A stretch of DNA of 16,273 nucleotides from Mxb001 sp044360385 (GCA_044360385.1 JBIKKK010000033.1:1-16273); one strand, 5' to 3'. Shown: positions 7,206-13,456, numbered from the stretch's first letter. The notes: generated by a model not told the origin, from the letters alone. Numbers and translations are program-made.

Positions 7206-7766
7206 GTGACCAGGACATCTACCGCTTGGCAGCCGCTCAAGGGCAATGGGCGTGGGCGCATGGGCGCGCTCATCGCGGCCGGCGCAGCCGTCGTGCTGCT
7301 CGTCACATCGACACCGGCGCTCGCTCATCAGCCCGTGCAACTGACCTCGGCGGACCGCACGCCCGCGAGCGGTCCGCTCCTCGTCGACGGCACGGTGTCC
7401 TTCGCGGTCTACGCCGCCGTGCGCGAGGGTGCGACCCGCGGACTCCGCGTCGGGATGCGAGCAGGCCAGCGCCTCGAGGTGCAGTTGCTCATCCCTGATC
7501 GCGCACCTGCTAATCGGCTGGCGAGCAGTCAGTTACCCCTCGTGACGGTCATTGATCCCGCGGGTCGGCGCACCACGTTGACGATCGACGAACGCACGCC
7601 TTTCTATGAGCCCTACTCCGGCACGTCCTATCTCTATCTCGCGCGTCTGACACAGTCCGCGCAATCAGGGACCTACCAGATCATCGTGAGAGGGCGCGAC
7701 AAGGTGAAGGTGCCGGTCGTCATCGGCGTGGGCTACCGCGAGGTGCCCGGCGAAGTCCGCAACTAA
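7206..7766 (+). CDS. Secreted protein of unknown function with a predicted N-terminal histidine
   Basis: The 186-residue protein has a basic N-terminus, a hydrophobic stretch (about 19-38) and a signal-peptidase I site after ALA at 38-40, so the mature chain would begin HQPVQLTSADRTPASGPLL. The rest is predicted beta-rich and includes the aromatic block YEPYSGTSYLYLAR (about 137-150). It has no cysteine and only one histidine, the predicted first mature residue. The HxPV...TPASGPLL opening is loosely reminiscent of the CopC copper-protein start, but the second CopC histidine is absent, so copper binding is speculation. The last six codons and the stop lie inside the first copy of a short direct repeat. 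The GTG at 7206 fits the -10 box; the ATG at 7260 is an alternative that keeps the signal core. Confidence 0.75.
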   Translation: MTRTSTAWQPLKGNGRGRMGALIAAGAAVVLLVTSTPALAHQPVQLTSADRTPASGPLLVDGTVSFAVYAAVREGATRGLRVGMRAGQRLEVQLLIPDRAPANRLASSQLPLVTVIDPAGRRTTLTIDERTPFYEPYSGTSYLYLARLTQSAQSGTYQIIVRGRDKVKVPVVIGVGYREVPGEVRN

Positions 7767-7821
7767 CTCAGTCACCGCCGGCTAACTCGGCGAAGTCCGC
7801 AACCACCTCAGTTATCGCCAG
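7748..7821 (+). repeat. Two 34-base imperfect direct repeats, 40-base period
   Basis: Copies at 7748-7781 and 7788-7821 agree at 29 of 34 positions by eye. The first 16 bases (CGGCGAAGTCCGCAAC) are identical, and CTCAGT and CGCC are shared further on. Copy one covers the last codons and stop of the secreted-protein gene; copy two runs into the large inverted repeat. They may be members of a dispersed intergenic repeat family. Two copies with a 6-base gap do not make a CRISPR array. Confidence 0.75.
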
Positions 7822-7861
7822 TTGCACGACACTGTGGTGCTCCAAGTGTCGTGCAACTGGC
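7817..7861. repeat. Perfect 17-base inverted repeat between convergent genes
   Basis: The left arm GCCAGTTGCACGACACT (7817-7833) and right arm (7845-7861) are exact reverse complements around an 11-base loop. It lies between the ends of the secreted-protein gene (+) and the SHOCT gene (-). Neither side has a T-tract, so it could be a bidirectional I-type terminator or part of a palindromic intergenic element. It abuts the second direct repeat. Confidence 0.85.
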
Positions 7862-7880
7862 AAAGAGCGAATCGAGTGGC

Positions 7881-8138
7881 TCAGATGCCGAGGATCTTGG
7901 CCTTAGCGGCCGCGAACTCCTCGTCCGTGAGCAGACCCTTGTCCTTGAGGGCGCCGAGGCGCTCGATCTCGGCGACGGCATCCACCTCGGGCTCGGCCGC
8001 GGGTGCGGCGGCAGCCTGCTGGGTGGCTTCCTTGTCCGCCTGCTTGTCGGCCTGCTTCTGGGCGACGCGACCGCTCACGGCGGTGGCGGTCCCGGCGACA
8101 ACGGCGGTGCGGGCGACGGCGCGGCCAATGCGCGGCAT
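7881..8138 (-). CDS. Small SHOCT-domain protein
   Basis: The 85-residue protein ends in a SHOCT motif (about 53-85): VAEIERLGALKDKGLLTDEEF then AAAKAKILGI, the two-short-helix module found at the C-terminus of many bacterial proteins and linked to oligomerisation. The N-terminal half is a basic, small-residue stretch (VARTAVVAGTATAV) followed by a Lys/Gln/Asp-rich repeat (QKQADKQADKEATQQ) that may be helical; no clear transmembrane segment or signal peptide is evident. The ATG at 8138 is preceded by GAAGGAG (complement of 8144-8150), a strong ribosome site six bases away. It is divergent from the EamA transporter gene and convergent with the secreted-protein gene. Function unknown. Confidence 0.82.
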   Translation of the reverse strand: MPRIGRAVARTAVVAGTATAVSGRVAQKQADKQADKEATQQAAAAPAAEPEVDAVAEIERLGALKDKGLLTDEEFAAAKAKILGI

Positions 8139-8337
8139 GGTGGCTCCTTCAGTCGGTGTGGATTCCTGCGTTCTCCGCCAGACTACGCGCCCCCGTCAAC
8201 CCCTGGGTCCGTGCCAGCACGGCTGGTGCCGGAGGCACCGCCGCGTAGGGGGCGCCCCGGGCGAGGTCGAGGGCTTCCATGAGGCCATGGTGTCTCCCGA
8301 TTGGTCAGCATTCCTTTGGCTTCAGTCCGCAGTGGCC

Positions 8338-8351
8338 GGGACTTAAGTCCC
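8338..8351. promoter_or_regulatory. DosR/DevR-box-like palindrome (GGGACTTAAGTCCC)
   Basis: This 14-base perfect palindrome matches the core GGGACTWWAGTCCC of the mycobacterial DosR consensus TTSGGGACTWWAGTCCCSAA. The outer flanks match only partly (GCC before, CAC after). It ends six bases before the -10-like TAGAGT at 8358 and so covers the -35 position, where DosR commonly activates. A weak second copy centred 22 bases upstream (AGTCC at 8324-8328) would be on the same helical face. A different NarL/FixJ regulator with the same site is possible. Confidence 0.5.
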
Positions 8352-8357
8352 CACTTG

Positions 8358-8363
8358 TAGAGT
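8358..8363 (+). promoter_or_regulatory. -10 box (TAGAGT) of the EamA transporter promoter
   Basis: TAGAGT fits TANNNT and lies ten bases before the ATG at 8374, implying a leader of only about three or four bases. No Shine-Dalgarno site is seen. The DosR-like palindrome occupies the -35 position. Confidence 0.45.
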
Positions 8364-8373
8364 CCGCCGGGCC

Positions 8374-9336
8374 ATGTCGACGATGTCTTCCCCCCGCGTG
8401 ACAGCCGGTCCGCTCCTGTGGGTCAACCTCGTCATCGTCTGGATCGTGTGGGGATCGACGTACATCGGCATCCTCTTCGCCACGGAGACGATCCCGCCCT
8501 TCCTGGCGATGGGCAGTCGCTTCCTTGTCGCCTTCGTGATCATGGCAGTCATCACGGGCTTACTTCGCGGCTGGTCGGTGCTGCGCGTGACGCGACGACA
8601 GTTCGCGAGTGCCAGCTTCATGGGCGTGGCTCTGCTCGGCGTCGGCCTCGGGACGGTCGGACTGGCGCAGGACTACGTGCCCACCGGAGTCATGGCCCTG
8701 ATCATCGCGTCTGCTCCGCTGACCATCGTGATCTGGCGAGTCATCACAGGCGACCCACCCTCCCGACTCACCCTCGTCGGTGTCGTCGTCGGCCTCCTGG
8801 GCATCGGCTGGATGCTCCTGCCCGGCGGTACGCGCCCGGTCTCCGGCACGGACGGTGATGTCGTCTTCTGGAGCCTGCTCATCCTCATCGCCAGCATCAT
8901 CTGGGCGACGACGAGCTTCTTCTCCGCGCGCCTGCCCAAGCCCGCCGACTCCTTCGTGCTCACGACCTACGAACTACTCAGTGGCGGCATTGCGCTCACG
9001 GTCGTCGGCTTCATGATCGGCGAACGCATCGACCTGTCCGCGATCAGTGGCCGCTCCTGGGCGGGCTGGATATTCCTTGTCACCGCGGGATCAGTGCTCG
9101 CCTTCAGCTCCTTCACGTGGCTGATCAACAATGCGCCGATCTCACTCGCCTCGACGTATGCCTATGTCAATCCCGCCGTCGCGGTGCTGCTCGGCCTGCT
9201 TTTCTACAGCGAAGTACTCACGAGCGACGTCGTCATCGGGCTCACCGTCGTGCTCGGCGGCGTCATCCTCGTGGTGAGTGGCGAGGCCCGCAGGTCGCGC
9301 AGCACAAGGCCAGTCCCGGAGACCGAAGTCACCTAG
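8374..9336 (+). CDS. EamA-family (drug/metabolite transporter superfamily) permease
   Basis: The 320-residue protein is of normal length for a two-domain EamA transporter with ten predicted membrane helices. The first repeat spans about 15-148 (opening VNLVIVWIVWGSTYIGILFA) and the second about 165-307, with the signature SLASTYAYVNPAVAVLLGLLF and a conserved glutamate in YSEVL. The short C-terminal tail is basic and soluble. Family members export amino acids, metabolites or drugs; this sequence alone gives no substrate. The ATG at 8374 was chosen because it follows the promoter directly; the ATG at 8383 is possible. The upstream palindrome suggests control by a DosR-like response regulator. 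A strong hairpin follows the stop. Confidence 0.9.
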   Translation: MSTMSSPRVTAGPLLWVNLVIVWIVWGSTYIGILFATETIPPFLAMGSRFLVAFVIMAVITGLLRGWSVLRVTRRQFASASFMGVALLGVGLGTVGLAQDYVPTGVMALIIASAPLTIVIWRVITGDPPSRLTLVGVVVGLLGIGWMLLPGGTRPVSGTDGDVVFWSLLILIASIIWATTSFFSARLPKPADSFVLTTYELLSGGIALTVVGFMIGERIDLSAISGRSWAGWIFLVTAGSVLAFSSFTWLINNAPISLASTYAYVNPAVAVLLGLLFYSEVLTSDVVIGLTVVLGGVILVVSGEARRSRSTRPVPETEVT

Positions 9337-9346
9337 GGACCCTGCC

Positions 9347-9368
9347 GAGGGAGCCATTCGGCTCCCTC
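9347..9368 (+). terminator. Hairpin terminator after the EamA gene (no T-tract)
   Basis: GAGGGAGCC (9347-9355), loop ATTC, and GGCTCCCTC (9360-9368) form a perfect 9-base stem ten bases after the stop codon. There is no following T-run, as is common for terminators of GC-rich actinobacteria. Confidence 0.6.
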
Positions 9369-9484
9369 ACACCGCGCATCTCGGGCCTTCATGAGCGCCG
9401 GGAACAAACTTGCGCGAAGCGGAGCGGAGGGGCCTCCGGTGCGCCATAGTGCACGCGTACGTACATCCCTCACCAAGGAGATTG

Positions 9485-9982
9485 ATGAATTCCACGCTCA
9501 AGCGGCTCATTGGCGCCTCCGGCGCTGCAGCCTTCATCACAGGCGCCGCGCTCATGGTCGCGCCAGCCGCACAAGCCGACGGCGGCTACTACGGGGCCTG
9601 GACCCTTGAGGCCTTCAAGATCGACGGCAAGAGGATTGACTGCCCCGGCACGCTCCCCTTCCCGCCCCCGGCACCCCCGATCTCCTGCAAGGCCGGCGAG
9701 GTCCTCGAGCTCAGGAGCGACTACACGTACAAGTCAACGCTCGATGTCTTCAAGGGCGCCCTGGGCAAGGGAAATTTCGACGTCGTCAAGTTCGGAAACA
9801 GCAAGCACAAGACGATCGTCTTCGACTCGAATGCCGACACCGATAATCCGCGTGCATACCGCATGAAGCTGCAGGGGACAGGCGCTGGTGCGCCGAAAAA
9901 GATGGTCATCTTCCTTGCTTACAGCACGCCTTCTGGCAAGGATGTCAGGATCTCCATGATCCTCCGTCGCGACGCCGACTAG
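9485..9982 (+). CDS. Small secreted lipocalin-like protein, tandem paralogue 1
   Basis: The 165-residue protein has a signal peptide with basic NSTLKR, a hydrophobic core and cleavage after AQA at residue 31. The mature part begins DGGYYGAWTL and has C53 and C68, probably a disulfide, followed by LELRSDYTYKS. Later shared blocks are KGNF, a basic GAPKKM stretch and the terminal RRD. G37-x-W39 near the first strand and an arginine near the last strand are what lipocalins use to close their barrel, so a small secreted ligand-binding barrel is a reasonable guess, not a demonstrated role. Unlike its siblings it has a proline-rich insert (PFPPPAPP) between the cysteines. The start at 9485 is set by AAGGAG four bases upstream. 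A T-tract terminator follows, so it is probably transcribed alone. Confidence 0.8.
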   Translation: MNSTLKRLIGASGAAAFITGAALMVAPAAQADGGYYGAWTLEAFKIDGKRIDCPGTLPFPPPAPPISCKAGEVLELRSDYTYKSTLDVFKGALGKGNFDVVKFGNSKHKTIVFDSNADTDNPRAYRMKLQGTGAGAPKKMVIFLAYSTPSGKDVRISMILRRDAD

Positions 9983-9997
9983 TCATCTTCTTTCGAC

Positions 9998-10047
9998 GCT
10001 CCGTCAGACTTCGCCAAGCGCAGAAGTCTGACGGAGCCTCGTTTTCT
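9998..10047 (+). terminator. Rho-independent terminator after paralogue 1
   Basis: GCTCCGTCAGACTTC (9998-10012) pairs perfectly with 10023-10037 across a 10-base loop and is followed by CTCGTTTTCT. The stem is 15 bases. The stretch 10048-10194 holds the presumed promoter of the next two genes; a -10-like CATAAC at 10124-10129 is only suggestive. Confidence 0.85.
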
Positions 10048-10135
10048 GCCCGCACTAACCGGCATCAACGTACCCCGCCTCTGGTCGCCCGGGCGAGAGT
10101 CAAACGTTTACATCGGACCTGGCCATAACCCCCCG

Positions 10136-10151
10136 CCTCCGCTCACGGAGG
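10136..10151 (+). promoter_or_regulatory. Leader hairpin upstream of paralogue 2
   Basis: CCTCCG-CTCA-CGGAGG is a 6-base stem with a 4-base loop. Its right arm contains a GGAGG ribosome-site sequence six bases from an out-of-frame ATG at 10158. It could fold in the 5' untranslated region of paralogues 2 and 3 and influence translation or stability. Confidence 0.35.
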
Positions 10152-10194
10152 ACCAGAATGGACTTCGCGGACCACGCCCCATCCGAGGAGACCC

Positions 10195-10689
10195 ATGTCA
10201 TTGACACTCAGGCGCGTCGTCGCCGCAGCAGGAGCCACTGCCTTGCTTGCCGGCGCCGCCATCGTGGCCGCCCCTGCCGCGCAGGCGGATGGCGCTCATT
10301 ACGGCACCTGGACTCTCACCGCCATCAAGGTCGCTGGGCAGAAGCAGAAGTGCCCGGGCTCGGTCGACGACATGAACATCTGCCCCGGCGGTCAAACACT
10401 CGCCTTGAAGTCCAACTACCGATACAAGGCGTCTGCGTTCGTTGCCCAGATCTTGTTCCTGGGCGCCACGGGGGACAGGAAGGGATCCTTCGTCACCCCC
10501 ATCTTCTCAAGCAGAGGCGACCAGATCCTTGTCCTCGAGAGCGATGTCATTGGAATCGCACCGCTTGGCAGCACATGGCAGATGGTGCTGAAGGGCAAGC
10601 GCTCCGGCTCGCCCACCAAGATGATCCTGACCCTGGAGACCGGAGAATTTGGCGAGGTCGGGCTGGTCTTCCAGCGCGACGCCAATTAG
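10195..10689 (+). CDS. Small secreted lipocalin-like protein, tandem paralogue 2
   Basis: The 164-residue sibling of the gene at 9485 has the same signal-peptide length and AQA cleavage at residue 31. It keeps G37-x-W39 in HYGTWTL, C53 and C63, the LALKSNYRYK block, KGSF, a basic GSPTKM stretch and a terminal QRD. The region between the cysteines is ten residues shorter in proline-rich content than in paralogue 1 and acidic instead (VDDMN). It is exported and presumably folded outside the cell with one disulfide; ligand and role are unknown. GAGGAG at 10185-10190 sets the ATG at 10195. Paralogue 3 follows after 43 bases with no terminator between, so the two are probably one operon. Confidence 0.8.
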   Translation: MSLTLRRVVAAAGATALLAGAAIVAAPAAQADGAHYGTWTLTAIKVAGQKQKCPGSVDDMNICPGGQTLALKSNYRYKASAFVAQILFLGATGDRKGSFVTPIFSSRGDQILVLESDVIGIAPLGSTWQMVLKGKRSGSPTKMILTLETGEFGEVGLVFQRDAN

Positions 10690-10732
10690 CCCACTCACCG
10701 GCAATGATGCAGTGAAACCTAGGAGCACAGTT

Positions 10733-11227
10733 ATGAGATCGACCCGCACACGCCTCATCGGCGCCGCAGCCGCCACTACCGTCGTTGCCACGTCCACACT
10801 GTTCGCTGCTCCGGCCGTGCAGGCCGACGGTGGCCACTACGGCACCTGGACGCTCATCGCGGTCAAGGACGCCACAAGGAAGCAGAAGTGCGATGGCACG
10901 CCTCAGGAGAAGGACAAGTGCCTTGCAGGCACGACCTTGCACTTGAAGGCCGACTACCGCTACAAGTCCACGATCAAGTGGCTGGAGTTCCTACTGCCCG
11001 GCAAGGGCGACTTCGTCACCGCTACCGTTCCCGGCACCGGATCCCACGTCATCGCCTTCGACACCGATGAGTCCGCGACCTTCCTCCGTACCTGGAAGAT
11101 CACGTTGAAGGGCACGCGCTATGGCGCACCTCAGAAGATGGTGCTCTCCGGGTCGTTTGGCGAGAATCCGGATGATCCGACAGCCAGTGCCCCCATAAAG
11201 TTAGTCTTCCGCCGCGACGGGAAGTAA
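10733..11227 (+). CDS. Small secreted lipocalin-like protein, tandem paralogue 3
   Basis: The 164-residue third copy has a predicted signal peptide ending VQA at residue 31, G37-x-W39 in GHYGTWTL, C53 and C63, LHLKADYRYKS, KGDF, GAPQKM and a terminal FRRD. It resembles paralogue 2 in the first half (shared HYGTWTL, KQKC, DYRYK-like blocks) and paralogue 1 in the AFD/VFD and RRD regions, as expected after duplication and divergence. AGGAG at 10721-10725, seven bases from the ATG, decides this start over an upstream in-frame ATG inside paralogue 2. It ends 15 bases from the convergent SDR gene, with no obvious terminator in the gap. Function unknown; a lipocalin-like fold is inferred. Confidence 0.8.
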   Translation: MRSTRTRLIGAAAATTVVATSTLFAAPAVQADGGHYGTWTLIAVKDATRKQKCDGTPQEKDKCLAGTTLHLKADYRYKSTIKWLEFLLPGKGDFVTATVPGTGSHVIAFDTDESATFLRTWKITLKGTRYGAPQKMVLSGSFGENPDDPTASAPIKLVFRRDGK

Positions 11228-11242
11228 CTCGCTCGCCAGGGA

Positions 11243-11974
11243 TCAGATGCCGGCCGAGAGGCCGAAGTCAATCGACCAGTTGGCGCCCGTCACGCCTGCT
11301 GCAGCTGGCTGGGCCAGGAACCACACCACCTCGGCCACTTCACCGGGTGCGAGGAAGCGTGCCCCGTCCGCCTGCGGGTACGCCGACCTGAGCTTCGCGT
11401 AGTACGCCTCCGGATCGCCGCCGCCGAAGTCCCGTGCCTGGCCCTCGAGCATCGGTGTCTCGATGTCTGCGGGGCACACCGCATTGACGCGTACACCGTG
11501 CGGCGCGAGTTCGAGCGCCAGTGCACGCGTCAGGTTGCTCACGCCACCCTTGCTCGCACTGTAGACCGCGGCACCCGCGTTGCCCTGGATCCCAGCGTCA
11601 CTGGAGATCATCACGATGCTGCCCCCGGTCGACTCGAGATGCGGAATCGCTGCGGAGCTGACGAAGTACGCCGCCTTGAGATTCACGCCAACGACGCGAT
11701 CCCACTCCTCTTCCGTCGTCTCAGCGCTCGCGCCTTCGGTCCATAGGCCCGCGGTGTTGACCACGCAATCGAGGCGACCATGCACGGTAGCAGCCTGTGC
11801 GACCATCTCGCGGATCTGCTCGACGTCGAGCAAGTCAGCGGGGATCCACGCACCGGTCGATGCCCGCGCATCGGGTCGGTCCGTTGCGATGACGTCCCAG
11901 CCACCCGCCTCGAAGCGCTCGCAGAGCACTGACCCGAGTCCACCGGCCGCGCCGGTCACCAGGACGACACTCAT
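11243..11974 (-). CDS. Short-chain dehydrogenase/reductase (SDR), NAD(P)-dependent
   Basis: This 243-residue classical SDR has the cofactor motif VTGAAGGLG at 6-14, NTAG at 73-76 (a variant of NNAG), catalytic N98, S125, Y138 and K142 (VYSASKGG), and the PAD-x-E-T-P loop after the substrate region. It should oxidise an alcohol or reduce a carbonyl in the cytoplasm; the substrate is not predictable. D32 in TDRPD after the second strand favours NAD over NADP. The ATG at 11974 begins right at the Rossmann strand and has GAAAGG seven bases upstream; a 28-residue longer frame overlaps the preceding gene and lacks SDR features. It follows the secreted protein gene by 23 bases on the same strand, so co-transcription is likely. 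Confidence 0.9.
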   Translation of the reverse strand: MSVVLVTGAAGGLGSVLCERFEAGGWDVIATDRPDARASTGAWIPADLLDVEQIREMVAQAATVHGRLDCVVNTAGLWTEGASAETTEEEWDRVVGVNLKAAYFVSSAAIPHLESTGGSIVMISSDAGIQGNAGAAVYSASKGGVSNLTRALALELAPHGVRVNAVCPADIETPMLEGQARDFGGGDPEAYYAKLRSAYPQADGARFLAPGEVAEVVWFLAQPAAAGVTGANWSIDFGLSAGI

Positions 11975-11997
11975 GCCTGCGCCTTTCGATCCATGGC

Positions 11998-13401
11998 CTA
12001 CTGATTGGCGCTGAGGCAGCCCGCAACTCCACCCCGCTCGAATTCCGCGGTCGTGCACACAGCGACCTCGGGGTAGAAGTCGTCCATGACCGCGGCGGTC
12101 GCTGCGGCGTCGCTGCCGGAGGGCACGTTCTGGATGGCGTTGGCGAAGCCGTCACTTGCGAGCATGTTGCGCAGCGCCACCATCTCCATGACCTTGGGCT
12201 TGCTCACCGACGTGGGCAGCCAGTTGATGCCCTTGGCGGTGGTCGCGTTACTCGGCCGGCTCTTGGGAGGGGAGATCGCGATGGTGACGTAGCCCTCGTC
12301 ATCGCGCACCGCGGCGTTGTCGGCGACGCAGCCGTAGGTCGTGCCCTTCTTGGGACTCGGGTTGGCTACCGCCGGATAGGGCGGGGCGTAGACGTTGTTG
12401 CACACCGACCAGTAGCGCAGTTGGTAGTCGTCATTGGGCCACGGCACGGGCGTGGTGCCCCCCTGGACATTCCATGGCGACGTCGGCGCCAGCATCTTGA
12501 TCACGACGACCTCCCCTGGCGTCGGCGTGAACAGCATTGATGCATAGGCGTTGGCGTTGTTGGGGAAGAAGCCATTCGTCGTAGTGGCCGAGGCGCGGAA
12601 GAAGCTGTTCTCCGGCGGGCAGCCACCCGGGTCTATCGCGCAGGGAGGCGGTTGCGGTGACGGCCAGGTGCCTGCCTTGATTTGCTTCATGATGTTGAGG
12701 AACTTCTTCGCCTTGCCGATCTTGCCGATGGCGGCGATACCCTTGCCCTTGCAGGTGGGCAGGGCGGTCCGCTTGCCCTTGGCATCGACGACGGTCAACT
12801 TCGGCAGGGCCACATCCTGCGCACCTCCCTCGGGCAAGTAAACCCGCATGACGAGGAATCCGAGATTGGCCGGCGCCTTGCCCTCCGGCTGGGGATCCGG
12901 GGGCAGGATCGGCAGAGCATTCACGTCTCCGGGGTCGACGCCCGCGCGCAGCGTCACCGTGAAGGTCCCTCCCGGAGGCGTACCCGCTGCCGAGGTCTCC
13001 GCCCACGGATTGGGCTCCGGGGTGCCGCTGGCAGGCACGATGTCGAAGTCGGTGATCTGCGACGGCGCACCTGTGGCGCTCTCGTAGACCCCGCCGGCGT
13101 TGTTGTACGCCGTGAAGGCCAGGAATCGAGTCTCCGGGAAGGTCCCCGCGACCTCGATCGACATGCCGGGCAGCGCCAGGTAGGGCGTCGTCCAGTACGT
13201 CGCGCTCGTGTCCGGGAAGGCGACGTTCATCGTCTGCGGCGTCGTCTCGAGCCACCACGAGCAGTAGGGAAACACGTCGGAGATGGCCGGCTTCGGCTTG
13301 GCGGCCGGCTCGACCGGGGCCGGCGCGGCGTGTGCGGCCGGGAGCGTGACGGCCAGGGTCGCAGCCAGGACAGGGACGAGCAGGAGGGGGAGTCGCTTCA
13401 C
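11998..13401 (-). CDS. Large secreted protein of unknown function
   Basis: This 467-residue protein is exported: basic VKR, a hydrophobic run (LPLLLVPVLAATLAVTLP) and cleavage near AHA at residue 25, followed by an Ala/Pro/Lys linker. The mature part has eight cysteines, an even number compatible with four disulfides, including C47 in FPYCSWW and a CAIDPGGC pair. The segment AFPDTSATYWTTPY, then IEVAGTFPETRFLAFTAYN looks like a conserved beta-rich core. I do not recognise a named family and assign no activity. The longer frame to 13692 would add an Arg-rich, antisense-like stretch and hide the signal peptide, so the GTG at 13401 was chosen; a -10 box six bases upstream supports it. The downstream SDR gene is probably co-transcribed. 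Confidence 0.78.
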   Translation of the reverse strand: MKRLPLLLVPVLAATLAVTLPAAHAAPAPVEPAAKPKPAISDVFPYCSWWLETTPQTMNVAFPDTSATYWTTPYLALPGMSIEVAGTFPETRFLAFTAYNNAGGVYESATGAPSQITDFDIVPASGTPEPNPWAETSAAGTPPGGTFTVTLRAGVDPGDVNALPILPPDPQPEGKAPANLGFLVMRVYLPEGGAQDVALPKLTVVDAKGKRTALPTCKGKGIAAIGKIGKAKKFLNIMKQIKAGTWPSPQPPPCAIDPGGCPPENSFFRASATTTNGFFPNNANAYASMLFTPTPGEVVVIKMLAPTSPWNVQGGTTPVPWPNDDYQLRYWSVCNNVYAPPYPAVANPSPKKGTTYGCVADNAAVRDDEGYVTIAISPPKSRPSNATTAKGINWLPTSVSKPKVMEMVALRNMLASDGFANAIQNVPSGSDAAATAAVMDDFYPEVAVCTTAEFERGGVAGCLSANQ

Positions 13402-13407
13402 GGCGCG

Positions 13408-13413
13408 ACGGTA
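13408..13413 (-). promoter_or_regulatory. -10 box (TACCGT) of a leaderless promoter for the large secreted-protein gene
   Basis: On the minus strand TACCGT is followed by six bases (CGCGCC) and the GTG at 13401. It lies in the 55-base gap after the upstream SDR gene and supports the internal GTG as the true start. Confidence 0.45.
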
Positions 13414-13456
13414 GCCCACAACACCGTCCCAGGCGCGCCGGTGGGCGATTCCCTCA

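Noticed and set aside
6061..7209. 382-codon plus-strand open frame opposite E1 alpha.
   Set aside because: The opposite frame carries complete thiamine-diphosphate motifs; this translation is His/Arg-rich with no recognisable family.
7063..7218. N-terminal extension of E1 alpha to 7218.
   Set aside because: The extra residues are not E1-like, overlap the divergent gene, and the ATG at 7062 has a ribosome site.
7748..7821. CRISPR-like spacing of two repeats.
   Set aside because: There are only two imperfect copies with a 6-base gap, one within a coding sequence, and no cas genes.
9425..9438. CGGAGG-GG-CCTCCG inverted repeat before paralogue 1.
   Set aside because: A 2-base centre cannot form an RNA loop without losing pairs, and there is no known regulator match; similar GGAGG strings are frequent here.
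11228..11242. Possible bidirectional terminator between paralogue 3 and the SDR gene.
   Set aside because: The gap is only 15 bases and contains no inverted repeat.
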